DNA of 11,487 nt from Gemmataceae bacterium (GTDB taxonomy: Bacteria > Planctomycetota > Planctomycetia > Gemmatales > Gemmataceae): the NCBI GenBank assembly GCA_947490035.1, contig CANLGS010000053.1, forward strand, positions 1 through 11,487, written 5' to 3'. Under the pieces are notes generated by a model. That model saw nothing but the letters and a program-made list of their open reading frames with translations. It had not been told where the DNA came from and did no database searches. This document shows, in pieces, positions 5,696-11,487 of this stretch. Numbering within the stretch: the stretch's first letter is position 1; every line of letters begins with the position of its first letter. The position numbers were made by a program, and so were the translations under genes.

Positions 5696-6261
5696 GAAGA
5701 GCCGCAGATGACGCAGACGGACGCAGATTCAAGGCAGAAAGCGGTGTAAGAACGCAGTCAGGAGAATTCGATTGCGGGCCGCGACCGCTTCCGTTCGTTG
5801 TCGAACGCGAATCGCTTGAACTTGGGTTTCGGTCCGAAGTTGAGCAACAACCCGACCTCGACGGCCGACGCCTTGAGGTAGTTGAGCAACTGCGACTCGT
5901 TGGCCGCCGCGAAGTCGCTCGTCGCCTTCAGTTCGAGGATCACGACCCGTTCCACAAGGATATCGGCGCGGAAATCGCCGACGAGGTGGCCGCGGAAAAA
6001 GACCGGCAGGCTCGCCTGCGTCTCGACCGTCAGACCGGCGTCGGCGAGAGCAATCAACATGGCCTTGTGGTAAACGCTCTCGATGAAGCCGTAGCCGAGT
6101 TCGTTGTACACGGCGAAGAAGACGCCGATGACTTTTTCGGTGATCTCCCCGTGCTTGAACTCATCGCGTTTGGCAGACTCCGCCGCGTTTATTGTCTTTC
6201 TCTCAAAATGAATTCTCTTCCGTCTTTGATCTGCGTCTGTCGGCGTCATCTGCGGCTCTTC
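5696..6261. mobile_element. Candidate mobile cassette: GxxExxY gene between 33-bp inverted repeats
   Basis: Positions 5696-5728 and 6229-6261 are inverted copies with 31 of 33 bases identical, and they bracket a single gene (5758-6249). The arms are the same sequence that forms the gene-less palindromes A, C and D nearby. Weak resemblance continues inward from both arms: a CAAG..GAA tract after the left arm, and CTTTGATCTGCG at the right arm as in copy D. This suggests that the short palindromes are internal-deletion derivatives of such a cassette. No target-site duplication is obvious, since other arms abut both ends. That it moves is inference. Confidence 0.45.
5758..6249 (-). CDS. GxxExxY protein, PD-(D/E)XK nuclease-like
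   Basis: A 163-residue protein. The name-giving motif is present in LGYGFIESVY (G54, E57, Y60). A PD-(D/E)XK-type core follows: RADILVERVVILELKA, with candidate metal-binding residues D96, E106 and K108, then the helix ESQLLNYLKA and the closing strand VGLLLNFGPKPKFKR. This matches the GxxExxY family (PDDEXK_3), usually about 125-135 residues; the conserved part here starts near residue 32 (KHGEITEKVIGVFF). Only one in-frame ATG exists in a sensible range, at 6249, and it lies inside the right-hand arm of the flanking inverted repeat, so residues 1-8 (MTPTDADQ) are repeat-encoded. A non-ATG start further in (for example ATT) cannot be excluded. No clear ribosome binding site is seen. The family's cellular role is not established to my knowledge. 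Confidence 0.8.
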   Translation of the reverse strand: MTPTDADQRRKRIHFERKTINAAESAKRDEFKHGEITEKVIGVFFAVYNELGYGFIESVYHKAMLIALADAGLTVETQASLPVFFRGHLVGDFRADILVERVVILELKATSDFAAANESQLLNYLKASAVEVGLLLNFGPKPKFKRFAFDNERKRSRPAIEFS

Positions 6262-6274
6262 TGTCTTCGCCAAG

Positions 6275-6372
6275 AGAAGAGCCGCAGATGACGCCGACGA
6301 ATGCCAAGAGAGAGTTTTCAGAACACTCTTCCTCTTCGGTCTTGATCTGCGTCCGTCTGCGTCATCTGCGGC
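6275..6372. repeat. Palindromic repeat copy B (diverged)
   Basis: An arm at 6345-6372 matches the family perfectly in - orientation, and its partner at 6275-6298 is partial and diverged. The interior contains the reverse complement of copy A's interior (up to GTTCTGAA), so copy B is inverted relative to A. The left partner forms a 24-bp perfect inverted repeat with the cassette's right end (6239-6262), sharing a GCCGAC variant not found in the other copies. It fills the gap between the beta-lactamase-like and GxxExxY genes. Confidence 0.85.
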
Positions 6373-6400
6373 TGCATTTTCTTCTGCCTTTGAGCTGCGG

Positions 6401-7285
6401 CTATTTCTTCTCGTCCTTCTTCCCCTCGAAGTGCTCGTAGACCTCACGCGCAATCTTGCCGATGAGCACCTGCGCGGCGTTGTCGATCACCCAGCGCTGG
6501 TCGGTGTTGCCGTCGGTCAGCACGCACAGCGCGACCGGACCACTCTTGGTGTAGATGATCCCCGCGTCCGTCTTGGAAGCGTTCACGGAGCCGGTCTTGT
6601 GCGCGACCACCGTGCCCGTTGGCAGGAAGCGCACGATCTTCTCCTTGTCGTCGCACGCCTTCAGGTGGCCCAGCATCTCCTTGCACGCTTCCGGCGACAC
6701 CACCTTGCCCGCGTCCATCAGTTCGAGCAACTGAACCATCTCCTTCGCGGTGGTGCTGCCGAGGCCGTACTTCTTGCCGAACTCCTGGTCGATGCGCGTT
6801 TCGGGTTTGAACACCTTGGCGTTGATCTTCGTGTTCTTGAAGCCGAGCTTCTCCATCCGCGCGTTCGTGGCCGGAAGGCCGATCTGGTCCAGCACCATGT
6901 TGGTCGCGGTGTTGTCGGAAAAGACGATCATGAGCCTGACCGCGTCCTTCAGCGGGAACGTGGCGCCGTCCGAGAAGTTCGGCGTGAGGATGCCGCTGCC
7001 CTGCACCTTGTCGTCCTTCGTCAGCGTCAGTTTCGTGTCGAGTTTCAGCTTCTTCTCTTCGACCTGCCAGTACGTTTCGACCATGATGGGCAGCTTGATG
7101 AGGCTCGCGGTGGGCATCGCCTCGTCCGCGTTGAGGTAGAACTCTTCGCCGGTCTTGAGGTGCTTCACCGCGACCGCGACCTTGCCCTTGTGGTCCTTCG
7201 CGAGTGGCGCGATGCGGCTTTCGAGGTCGGCCGCGCCAACGGGCGACGCGAACAGCACGACGGCAACGAGTGCGAGCAGGCGCAT
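6401..7285 (-). CDS. Class A beta-lactamase-like serine hydrolase
   Basis: A 294-residue exported protein. Residues 1-19 are a signal peptide (MRLLALVAVVLFASPVGA, probably cut near VGA-AD). The penicillin-binding fold motifs are in order: SLIK with nucleophile S61 and K64, SDN at 123-125 and KTG at 230-232. Length and spacing fit the class A beta-lactamase superfamily (Beta-lactamase2). In the omega-loop region, where true class A enzymes carry WEPELN with the deacylating Glu166 and Asn170, this protein reads FKPETRI (159-165). The best alignment I can make by eye puts Lys160 and Arg164 there, so it may not turn over beta-lactams and may act on peptidoglycan or another ester or amide. The ATG has GGAG about 10 bases upstream. 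Repeat C begins 41 bases upstream of the start. Confidence 0.85.
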   Translation of the reverse strand: MRLLALVAVVLFASPVGAADLESRIAPLAKDHKGKVAVAVKHLKTGEEFYLNADEAMPTASLIKLPIMVETYWQVEEKKLKLDTKLTLTKDDKVQGSGILTPNFSDGATFPLKDAVRLMIVFSDNTATNMVLDQIGLPATNARMEKLGFKNTKINAKVFKPETRIDQEFGKKYGLGSTTAKEMVQLLELMDAGKVVSPEACKEMLGHLKACDDKEKIVRFLPTGTVVAHKTGSVNASKTDAGIIYTKSGPVALCVLTDGNTDQRWVIDNAAQVLIGKIAREVYEHFEGKKDEKK

Positions 7286-7326
7286 GGTGGAAGCTCCAGT
7301 TGGGATAAAAGACAGAATACAGAAAG

Positions 7327-7453
7327 CAGAAGAGCCGCAGATGACGCAGACGGACGCAGATCAAGACCGAAGAGGAAGAGTGTGTTGAAGAACTCTGCCT
7401 CTTGGCTTTAATCTGCGTCCGTCTGCGTCATCCGCGGCTCTTCTCTTCCTCTT
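7327..7453. repeat. Palindromic repeat copy C
   Basis: This 127-bp element is nearly identical end to end to copy D. Its arms, 7334-7361 and 7411-7438, are inverted with one mismatch (A at 7339 opposite C at 7433). The interior carries one extra base relative to D, which bulges the inner stem. It sits upstream of the beta-lactamase-like gene. Confidence 0.92.
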
Positions 7454-7500
7454 ACAAGTGATTCTTGTGGTGCCGGCTTCGCGAGAAATCTCAAACAATA

Positions 7501-7626
7501 CAGAAGAGCCGCGGATGACGCAGACGGACGCAGATCAAGACCAAGAGGAAGAGTGTGTTGAAGAACTCTGCCTCTTGGCTTTGATCTGCGTCCGTCTGCG
7601 TCATCCGCGGCTCTTCTCTTCCTCTT
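7501..7626. repeat. Palindromic repeat copy D, near-perfect long hairpin
   Basis: Arms 7502-7538 and 7581-7617 are perfectly complementary over 37 bp. After two mismatches, pairing continues for 8 more (CCAAGAGG with CCTCTTGG), and a further AGAGT/ACTCT pair lies inside. The whole element can form a stem of roughly 50 bp. It ends 12 bases past the amidotransferase stop codon, so it may serve as its terminator. The stretch 7286-7638 (353 bases without a gene) contains only copies C and D and about 47 unassigned bases between them. Confidence 0.92.
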
Positions 7627-7638
7627 GCGCCTTCAGGG

Positions 7639-8385
7639 TCAGGCGGCGCTGGCGGCGCTCGCGAAGGTAGTGAACAGCCGCGCCATGCCGGGCTGCGTCT
7701 CGGTCAGCTCCTCCGGGTGCCACTGCACCGCGATCAGGTACTGACCGTCCATCCCCTCGATCCCTTCGATGATGCCGTCCGGGGCGTGCGCGGTGGCCGC
7801 GAGGTTCGGCGCCAGGTCTTTGATCGCCTGGTGGTGCATGCTGTTCACCGGCACGATGCCGTCGCCCAGGATGCGGCCGAGGCGCGAGCCGGCCTTCACG
7901 GTGATGTCGTGCGCGAGGTACTTGCGGCTCGGCTGTTCGGGCGTGGGGAAGAAGTCGTGCTTCAGCGCCGTCGGGACTTGCGCGCTCACGTCCTGATAGA
8001 GCGTGCCGCCGCAGGTGACGTTGAGAATCTGAATCCCGCGGCACACCGCGAGCACCGGCAGTTGCCGCGCGAGCGCGTGTTGGAGGAGAGCAATCTCGAC
8101 CGCGTCGCGGTCCGGGTCGGTGGTGCCGCACAGCGCCGACTTGGGTTCGCCGTAGCGCGTCGGGTCCACGTCCACGCCGCCCGTGATGAACACGCCGTGG
8201 AGCCGGTCGAAGATTTCCCGGAGCGTGTGCGGGTCGTGCGGGATGGGGGGAATGTCCCACGGCACCGCGCCGACCTTGCGCAGTTCTTCGATGTAACTTC
8301 GGCCCATCAGCCAGCACGGCTGCCGCTCGCCCGGCACGCCGGGGAGGGTTTGTGTGGCGATCCCGATCACGGGTCGGCGCGGCAT
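7639..8385 (-). CDS. Peptidase C26 / gamma-glutamyl-GABA hydrolase-type class I amidotransferase
   Basis: A 248-residue cytoplasmic enzyme. It has FITGGVDVDPTRYG (66-79), the nucleophile elbow VLAVCRGIQILNV with C115, SMHHQAIKDLAP (182-193) and QWHPEE with H223 and E225 completing the Cys-His-Glu triad. This is the pattern of the PuuD-like peptidase C26 family, which hydrolyses gamma-glutamyl amide bonds, for example gamma-glutamyl-GABA in putrescine breakdown. Length matches the family (about 240-260). No other polyamine genes are nearby, so the substrate is open. The ATG has GGGGGAG upstream at good spacing. It is the first of four - strand genes separated by palindromic repeats, and it faces away from the porin gene. 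A promoter candidate lies about 45 bases upstream. Confidence 0.88.
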   Translation of the reverse strand: MPRRPVIGIATQTLPGVPGERQPCWLMGRSYIEELRKVGAVPWDIPPIPHDPHTLREIFDRLHGVFITGGVDVDPTRYGEPKSALCGTTDPDRDAVEIALLQHALARQLPVLAVCRGIQILNVTCGGTLYQDVSAQVPTALKHDFFPTPEQPSRKYLAHDITVKAGSRLGRILGDGIVPVNSMHHQAIKDLAPNLAATAHAPDGIIEGIEGMDGQYLIAVQWHPEELTETQPGMARLFTTFASAASAA

Positions 8386-8428
8386 GGCGGAACTCCCCCG
8401 ATCGACTCTGTGGGCGGAGAGGATTCGT

Positions 8429-8460
8429 GCATTCTATTCGACGCGAATGCCCGATGTCGA
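8429..8460 (-). promoter_or_regulatory. Candidate promoter and operator for the amidotransferase gene
   Basis: On the - strand TCGACA (8460-8455) and TAGAAT (8436-8431) are 18 bases apart, each matching the sigma70 hexamers at five of six positions. An inverted repeat GCATTC-N10-GAATGC (8429-8450), with an inner ATTCG-ACG-CGAAT, overlaps the -10 box and could be a regulator site. The start would lie near 8424, about 39 bases before the ATG. Confidence 0.5.
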
Positions 8461-8612
8461 GAATTCACATGACGGAACTTCGCGTGCCGGCCGCCCGGTC
8501 GCGCGGGCGCTGCCGGTTCCCCCGGTTCCACGGCCCGCCCGAACTTCATCTGGAATGTGCCAAACCTTCATGCTATCTGTCGCGCCGAACCTGGCCCAAC
8601 AAGCTGTATGGA
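8461..8612. other. Upstream region of the porin gene
   Basis: No gene is supported here. CTTCAT occurs at 8544 and 8566, spaced 22 bases (two helical turns), followed by CTGTCGC at 8577. This faintly resembles the 11-base-phased layout of Pho boxes, but matches to CTGTCAT are poor. No convincing sigma70 promoter was found for the + strand. Confidence 0.3.
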
Positions 8613-10106
8613 ATGGACATGCGACTCACCGTCCTCTGTCGGCGCGGCGGCGCGATGGTGATCTGCTGCGTACTGTTCGGCGGGACCGACGCGGGCGCCC
8701 AGAACCCGGTCCCGGTCGAACCGTCCGGCGGGGCGTTGTTCGGCGTGCCGCTCGCGTCGGGCGATGCCGCCGCGGCCCCGCCGGTGCCGCCGGTGCCGCT
8801 GGTGCCGGCGGACGCGGCACCGAAAGGGAAGGCCGCCGGGTTGTACGACTCGCTCCACGACAACGACAACTACGGGCTGAAACCGCTGTTCGACTCCCTG
8901 CACCCGCACGGGGCGAACGGGAAGCACTGGTACGAGAAGTTGAGCATCCGCGGGTACACGCAGTTCCGGTTCGGGCGCACCCTCGACAACGACCCGACTG
9001 GAGTGCCGGTGAGCATCCTCGGCGACCGCGCGCTCACCGGCGAGGCGGAAGGCTTCTCGGTGCGCCGCGGCCGGTTCATCCTGTCCGGCGACGTGACCGA
9101 CCACCTCGGCCTGTACGCCCAGGTGGACGCGGCCAACACCCCGCCCGGCAGCTCGACCGCCACGATGTTCGCCCAGATGCGCGACCTTTACGCCGACGTG
9201 TACATCGACGCGACCAAGGTCCACCGGTTGCGGGTCGGCCTGTCGAAGGTGCCGTTCGGGTTCGAGAACCTGCAGTCCAGCCAGAACCGCGTCCCGCTCG
9301 ACCGGACCGACCCGATCAACTCCGGCGTCAGCCCGAACGAGCGGGACCTGGGCGTCTTCTACTATTGGACCCCGGAGGACAAGCAGCACCTGTTCCGCGA
9401 CCTCGTGGACGGCGGGCTGAAGGGGTCGGGCAACTACGGCGTCTTCGGCCTCGGCGTGTACACCGGGCAGGGCGGGTCGCAGCTCGAACAGAACCGGAAC
9501 TTACACGCGGTCGCCAGGCTCACGTGGCCGGTCATGCTGGCCAGCGGGCAGGTGGTGGAGGCGGGCGTCCAGGGCTACACCGGCGAAACCGTGGTCGCCG
9601 GCGGCGCGATCCGACCGCTGGGCACGGGCCCGGCCCAGACGCCGACCGGAACGCAGGCGACCGGGGACCGCCGCGGGCACCGCGACCAGCGGGTCGCGGC
9701 CACGTTCGTGTGGTACCCGCAGCCGTTCGGGTTCCAGGCTGAGTGGAACTACGGCGAGGGGCCGGGGCTGAGCGACGACCAGCGGACGGTGTTCGTGCGG
9801 CCGCTCCAGGGCGGCTACGTCATGGCGATGTACAAGCACGACACGGCCGACTACGGCATCTTCACCCCGTACGTCCGGTACCAGTACTACAACGGCGGCT
9901 ACAAGTCGGTGGTGAACGCCCCGTTCGGCGTCAGCAGCCAGTGGGATTTGGGCGTGGAGTGGCAGATCCGCAAGGAGATGGAACTGGTGGTCGAGTACAA
10001 CCTCCTGGACCACGTCAGTCTGACCGCGCTCGACCGGGCGAACGCGCGGTCGTACCGCAACTTCACCGGCAGCGCGTTGCGCGTGCAGTTCCAGGTGAAC
10101 TACTGA
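8613..10106 (+). CDS. OprO/OprP-like outer-membrane porin
   Basis: A 497-residue outer-membrane beta-barrel. Residues 3-29 form a signal peptide (MRLTVLCRRGGAMVICCV, then TDAGA-QN as the likely cut). A Pro/Ala-rich low-complexity linker (about 49-70, PPVPPVPLVP) precedes the barrel. Barrel features follow: IRGYTQFRFG, EGFSVRRGRFILSGDVTDHLGLYAQVD, HRLRVGLSKVPFGFENLQSSQN, and amphipathic strands to the end. It closes with RVQFQVNY, with the terminal aromatic residue that BAM-inserted barrels need. The pattern 'RR.R....G.......Y..Q.D' and 'G..K.PFG.E...SS' is that of the phosphate-selective porin O/P family. Selectivity for phosphate is not shown by sequence alone, as planctomycetes carry many paralogues. 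ATGs at 8613 and 8619 are both possible and neither has a clear ribosome binding site. The frame is open further upstream, but that sequence is not signal-like. Confidence 0.87.
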   Translation: MDMRLTVLCRRGGAMVICCVLFGGTDAGAQNPVPVEPSGGALFGVPLASGDAAAAPPVPPVPLVPADAAPKGKAAGLYDSLHDNDNYGLKPLFDSLHPHGANGKHWYEKLSIRGYTQFRFGRTLDNDPTGVPVSILGDRALTGEAEGFSVRRGRFILSGDVTDHLGLYAQVDAANTPPGSSTATMFAQMRDLYADVYIDATKVHRLRVGLSKVPFGFENLQSSQNRVPLDRTDPINSGVSPNERDLGVFYYWTPEDKQHLFRDLVDGGLKGSGNYGVFGLGVYTGQGGSQLEQNRNLHAVARLTWPVMLASGQVVEAGVQGYTGETVVAGGAIRPLGTGPAQTPTGTQATGDRRGHRDQRVAATFVWYPQPFGFQAEWNYGEGPGLSDDQRTVFVRPLQGGYVMAMYKHDTADYGIFTPYVRYQYYNGGYKSVVNAPFGVSSQWDLGVEWQIRKEMELVVEYNLLDHVSLTALDRANARSYRNFTGSALRVQFQVNY

Positions 10107-10129
10107 GCTGTGGCCGGGCGGCGCGGCGG

Positions 10130-11329
10130 TCAGATCGCGGCCGTGTCCGCCGGCGGCAGCACCGCGTTGAAGTCGCGGGCGATGCGGTCCATGTACCGCG
10201 TCAGCAACTCCTCGACGCGCGCCGGGGTGTCGGCCGCCACCACGAACCCGATGTGGTTCTTCAGCGTCATACGGTAGACGATCTCGGTATCTGTGAAGCC
10301 GGACGTGTCGGGGTGTTCCTGCCGCGCGAGCGAGACGACCACGCCGGCGAACCGCTGCTTCAGCGGCGGCAGTTTGTAATCGCTGGTACCGCGACACAGT
10401 TCGACCTTCGCCCATTCGGACCACAGGTTCACGCCGGTCGCGTGTTCGACCATCTCCGCGGTGTTCGCGCCGCCGACCCGCGCGCTCGTCTCGATGAAGT
10501 AGCACTGCTTGTCGGCGTGCGCGATCATGAACTCGGTGTGCGACGCGCCCCAGCCGAGGCCGAAGCCTTCGAGCACCTGCGCGTTGGCCTGAGTCAGCAT
10601 GGAAACTTCGGGCCGGTCGCGCGGAAACGTGCGGGTCGCGTACACGCCGCCGCCCTGGTACACGTCGAGCAACGGTCGCCAGTACGCGTTCACCTCCGCG
10701 AAGATCACCTTCCCGCCGACGCACAGCGAATCGACGTGGAACAGGTCGCCCGGCACCATCTGTTCGATCAGGCAGAAGGATTGATCGTCGCCCAACTCGT
10801 CGATGCGCTTCCACACTTCGTCGGCGGTGTGCAGCTTGCGGATGCCGGCGGCGCTTGCTTCCGAGCGCGGCTTGACGAGCCACGGCCCCGGCACGCGCGC
10901 GAGGAACGCCCTCACGTCGTCGTGGTTGAACAGCGGGCAGAAGTCGGGGATGCGGACGCCGATCTCGCGCGCCTTGGCGCGCATCGCGAGCTTGTCGCGG
11001 AAGTATCGCGACGTGGACTCGTCGTGCCCGGTGTCCGTCATGCGGAAGTGTTCGCGCAGGTTCGCGCCGACCTCCACGTCGAAGTCGTCGAGTGCGACGA
11101 TGCGGTCGATCTTTCGCGACCTCATCAGAAAGGCGACCGCGTTGGTCATCGCGCGGCGGTCGAGGAAGTTTGCGACCGCGAACACGTCGGCGCACGCGTG
11201 CCGCGCCCACTCTTCTTTGAGCGCCGACTCGACGGTGAGGAGGTAGACCGTGCATCCCTCGGCCGCAAGCCGTTCGAGGAACCGGTTGCCCTTGTAGTAC
11301 GACGCGAGCGCGAGAACGGTGGTTGGCAT
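10130..11329 (-). CDS. Stand-alone ATP-grasp family enzyme
   Basis: A 399-residue cytoplasmic protein. Residues 1-100 are a Rossmann-like pre-ATP-grasp domain (TTVLALASYYKGNRFLERLAAEG; IDRIVALDDFDVEVG). The ATP-grasp region follows: DKLAMRAKAREIGVRIPDF (112-130), GPWLVKPRSEASAAGI with the nucleotide-binding Lys153, CLIEQMVPGDLFHVD (186-200), and the Mg-binding CYFIETSARVGGANT with E280. Such enzymes join a carboxylate to an amine or thiol through an acyl phosphate. They serve in peptide, amino-acid ligase, carboxylase and purine pathways; substrate and partner cannot be read here. I chose the ATG at 11329, since an in-frame TTG at 11344 has no better signal, and no ribosome binding site is obvious for either. 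Its stop lies 23 bases from that of the convergent porin gene. Confidence 0.85.
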   Translation of the reverse strand: MPTTVLALASYYKGNRFLERLAAEGCTVYLLTVESALKEEWARHACADVFAVANFLDRRAMTNAVAFLMRSRKIDRIVALDDFDVEVGANLREHFRMTDTGHDESTSRYFRDKLAMRAKAREIGVRIPDFCPLFNHDDVRAFLARVPGPWLVKPRSEASAAGIRKLHTADEVWKRIDELGDDQSFCLIEQMVPGDLFHVDSLCVGGKVIFAEVNAYWRPLLDVYQGGGVYATRTFPRDRPEVSMLTQANAQVLEGFGLGWGASHTEFMIAHADKQCYFIETSARVGGANTAEMVEHATGVNLWSEWAKVELCRGTSDYKLPPLKQRFAGVVVSLARQEHPDTSGFTDTEIVYRMTLKNHIGFVVAADTPARVEELLTRYMDRIARDFNAVLPPADTAAI

Positions 11330-11442
11330 GGGGAAAAGAATCAACGATCCGCGAGAGGGCTAGAAGGTAGCGTATTGCGGGTGTAAGCTCTTGCGTGATC
11401 ATCTTATCGCCGGCGGCGACCCAGAATGTGGAGGTCGGCAGC

Positions 11443-11487
11443 ATGCCTTACCACTGGCCCGAGGATACCGATTTCGCCCGCCTGGAA
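11443..11487 (+). CDS. Start of an unidentified gene, cut by the window edge
   Basis: ATG at 11443 opens a frame reading MPYHWPEDTDFARLE to the window end. It has GGAGG at 11430-11434, 8 bases upstream, a textbook ribosome binding site, and it is divergent from the ATP-grasp gene across 113 bases. Fifteen residues are too few to identify a family; no signal peptide is apparent. Confidence 0.6.
   Translation, partial: MPYHWPEDTDFARLE

Noticed and set aside
6250..6453. Longer N-terminus for the GxxExxY protein beyond the ATG at 6249
   Set aside because: The frame stays open, but only through repeat B sequence and into the 3' end of the beta-lactamase-like gene. It has no family similarity.
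9501..11444. Very long - strand open frame of about 650 residues
   Set aside because: It is a shadow of the ATP-grasp gene in another frame and antisense to the porin. Its composition is Arg- and Gly-heavy, typical of out-of-frame high-GC DNA.

Overview
The window is high-GC DNA that most resembles a planctomycete, probably from the Gemmata group. The evidence is: a gene tail ending like the DUF1559 prepilin-type proteins, followed at once by a small transthyretin-like lipoprotein (a typical planctomycete pair); a DUF2330 protein; an OprO/P-type porin; and two families of interspersed palindromic repeats of the kind that litter such genomes. This placement is inference from gene content.

Layout. 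Positions 1-1607 (+) hold the DUF1559 tail, the lipoprotein and the DUF2330 membrane-anchored protein. At 1603-1884 a repeat-only element with 40-bp inverted ends fills the gap to a convergent CnoX-like thioredoxin/TPR gene (1886-2737, -). A tRNA-Gln(CTG) with a clear promoter follows (2870-2940), then a run of hairpins and a duplicated 35-bp sequence. Two small genes of unclear function (3436-3750 and 3894-4172, -) lie in this more AT-rich, gene-poor stretch.

From 4390 to 8385 four genes run on the - strand: a Gfo/Idh/MocA oxidoreductase, a GxxExxY PD-(D/E)XK protein, a class A beta-lactamase-like serine hydrolase and a C26 (gamma-glutamyl hydrolase type) amidotransferase. Every gap between them contains long palindromes built from one 28- to 37-bp arm, with ten arm copies in strictly alternating orientation. 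One alternating pair encloses the GxxExxY gene itself, whose only visible ATG lies inside the arm. This looks like a mobile cassette (5696-6261) with short gene-less derivatives around it, and it is the most interesting feature of the window.

From 8613 the window carries an OprO/P-like porin (+), a convergent stand-alone ATP-grasp enzyme (10130-11329, -) and the first 15 codons of a divergent gene with a strong ribosome binding site (11443, +). The genes do not form one obvious pathway. Most look like independent housekeeping or envelope genes, separated by repeat elements.
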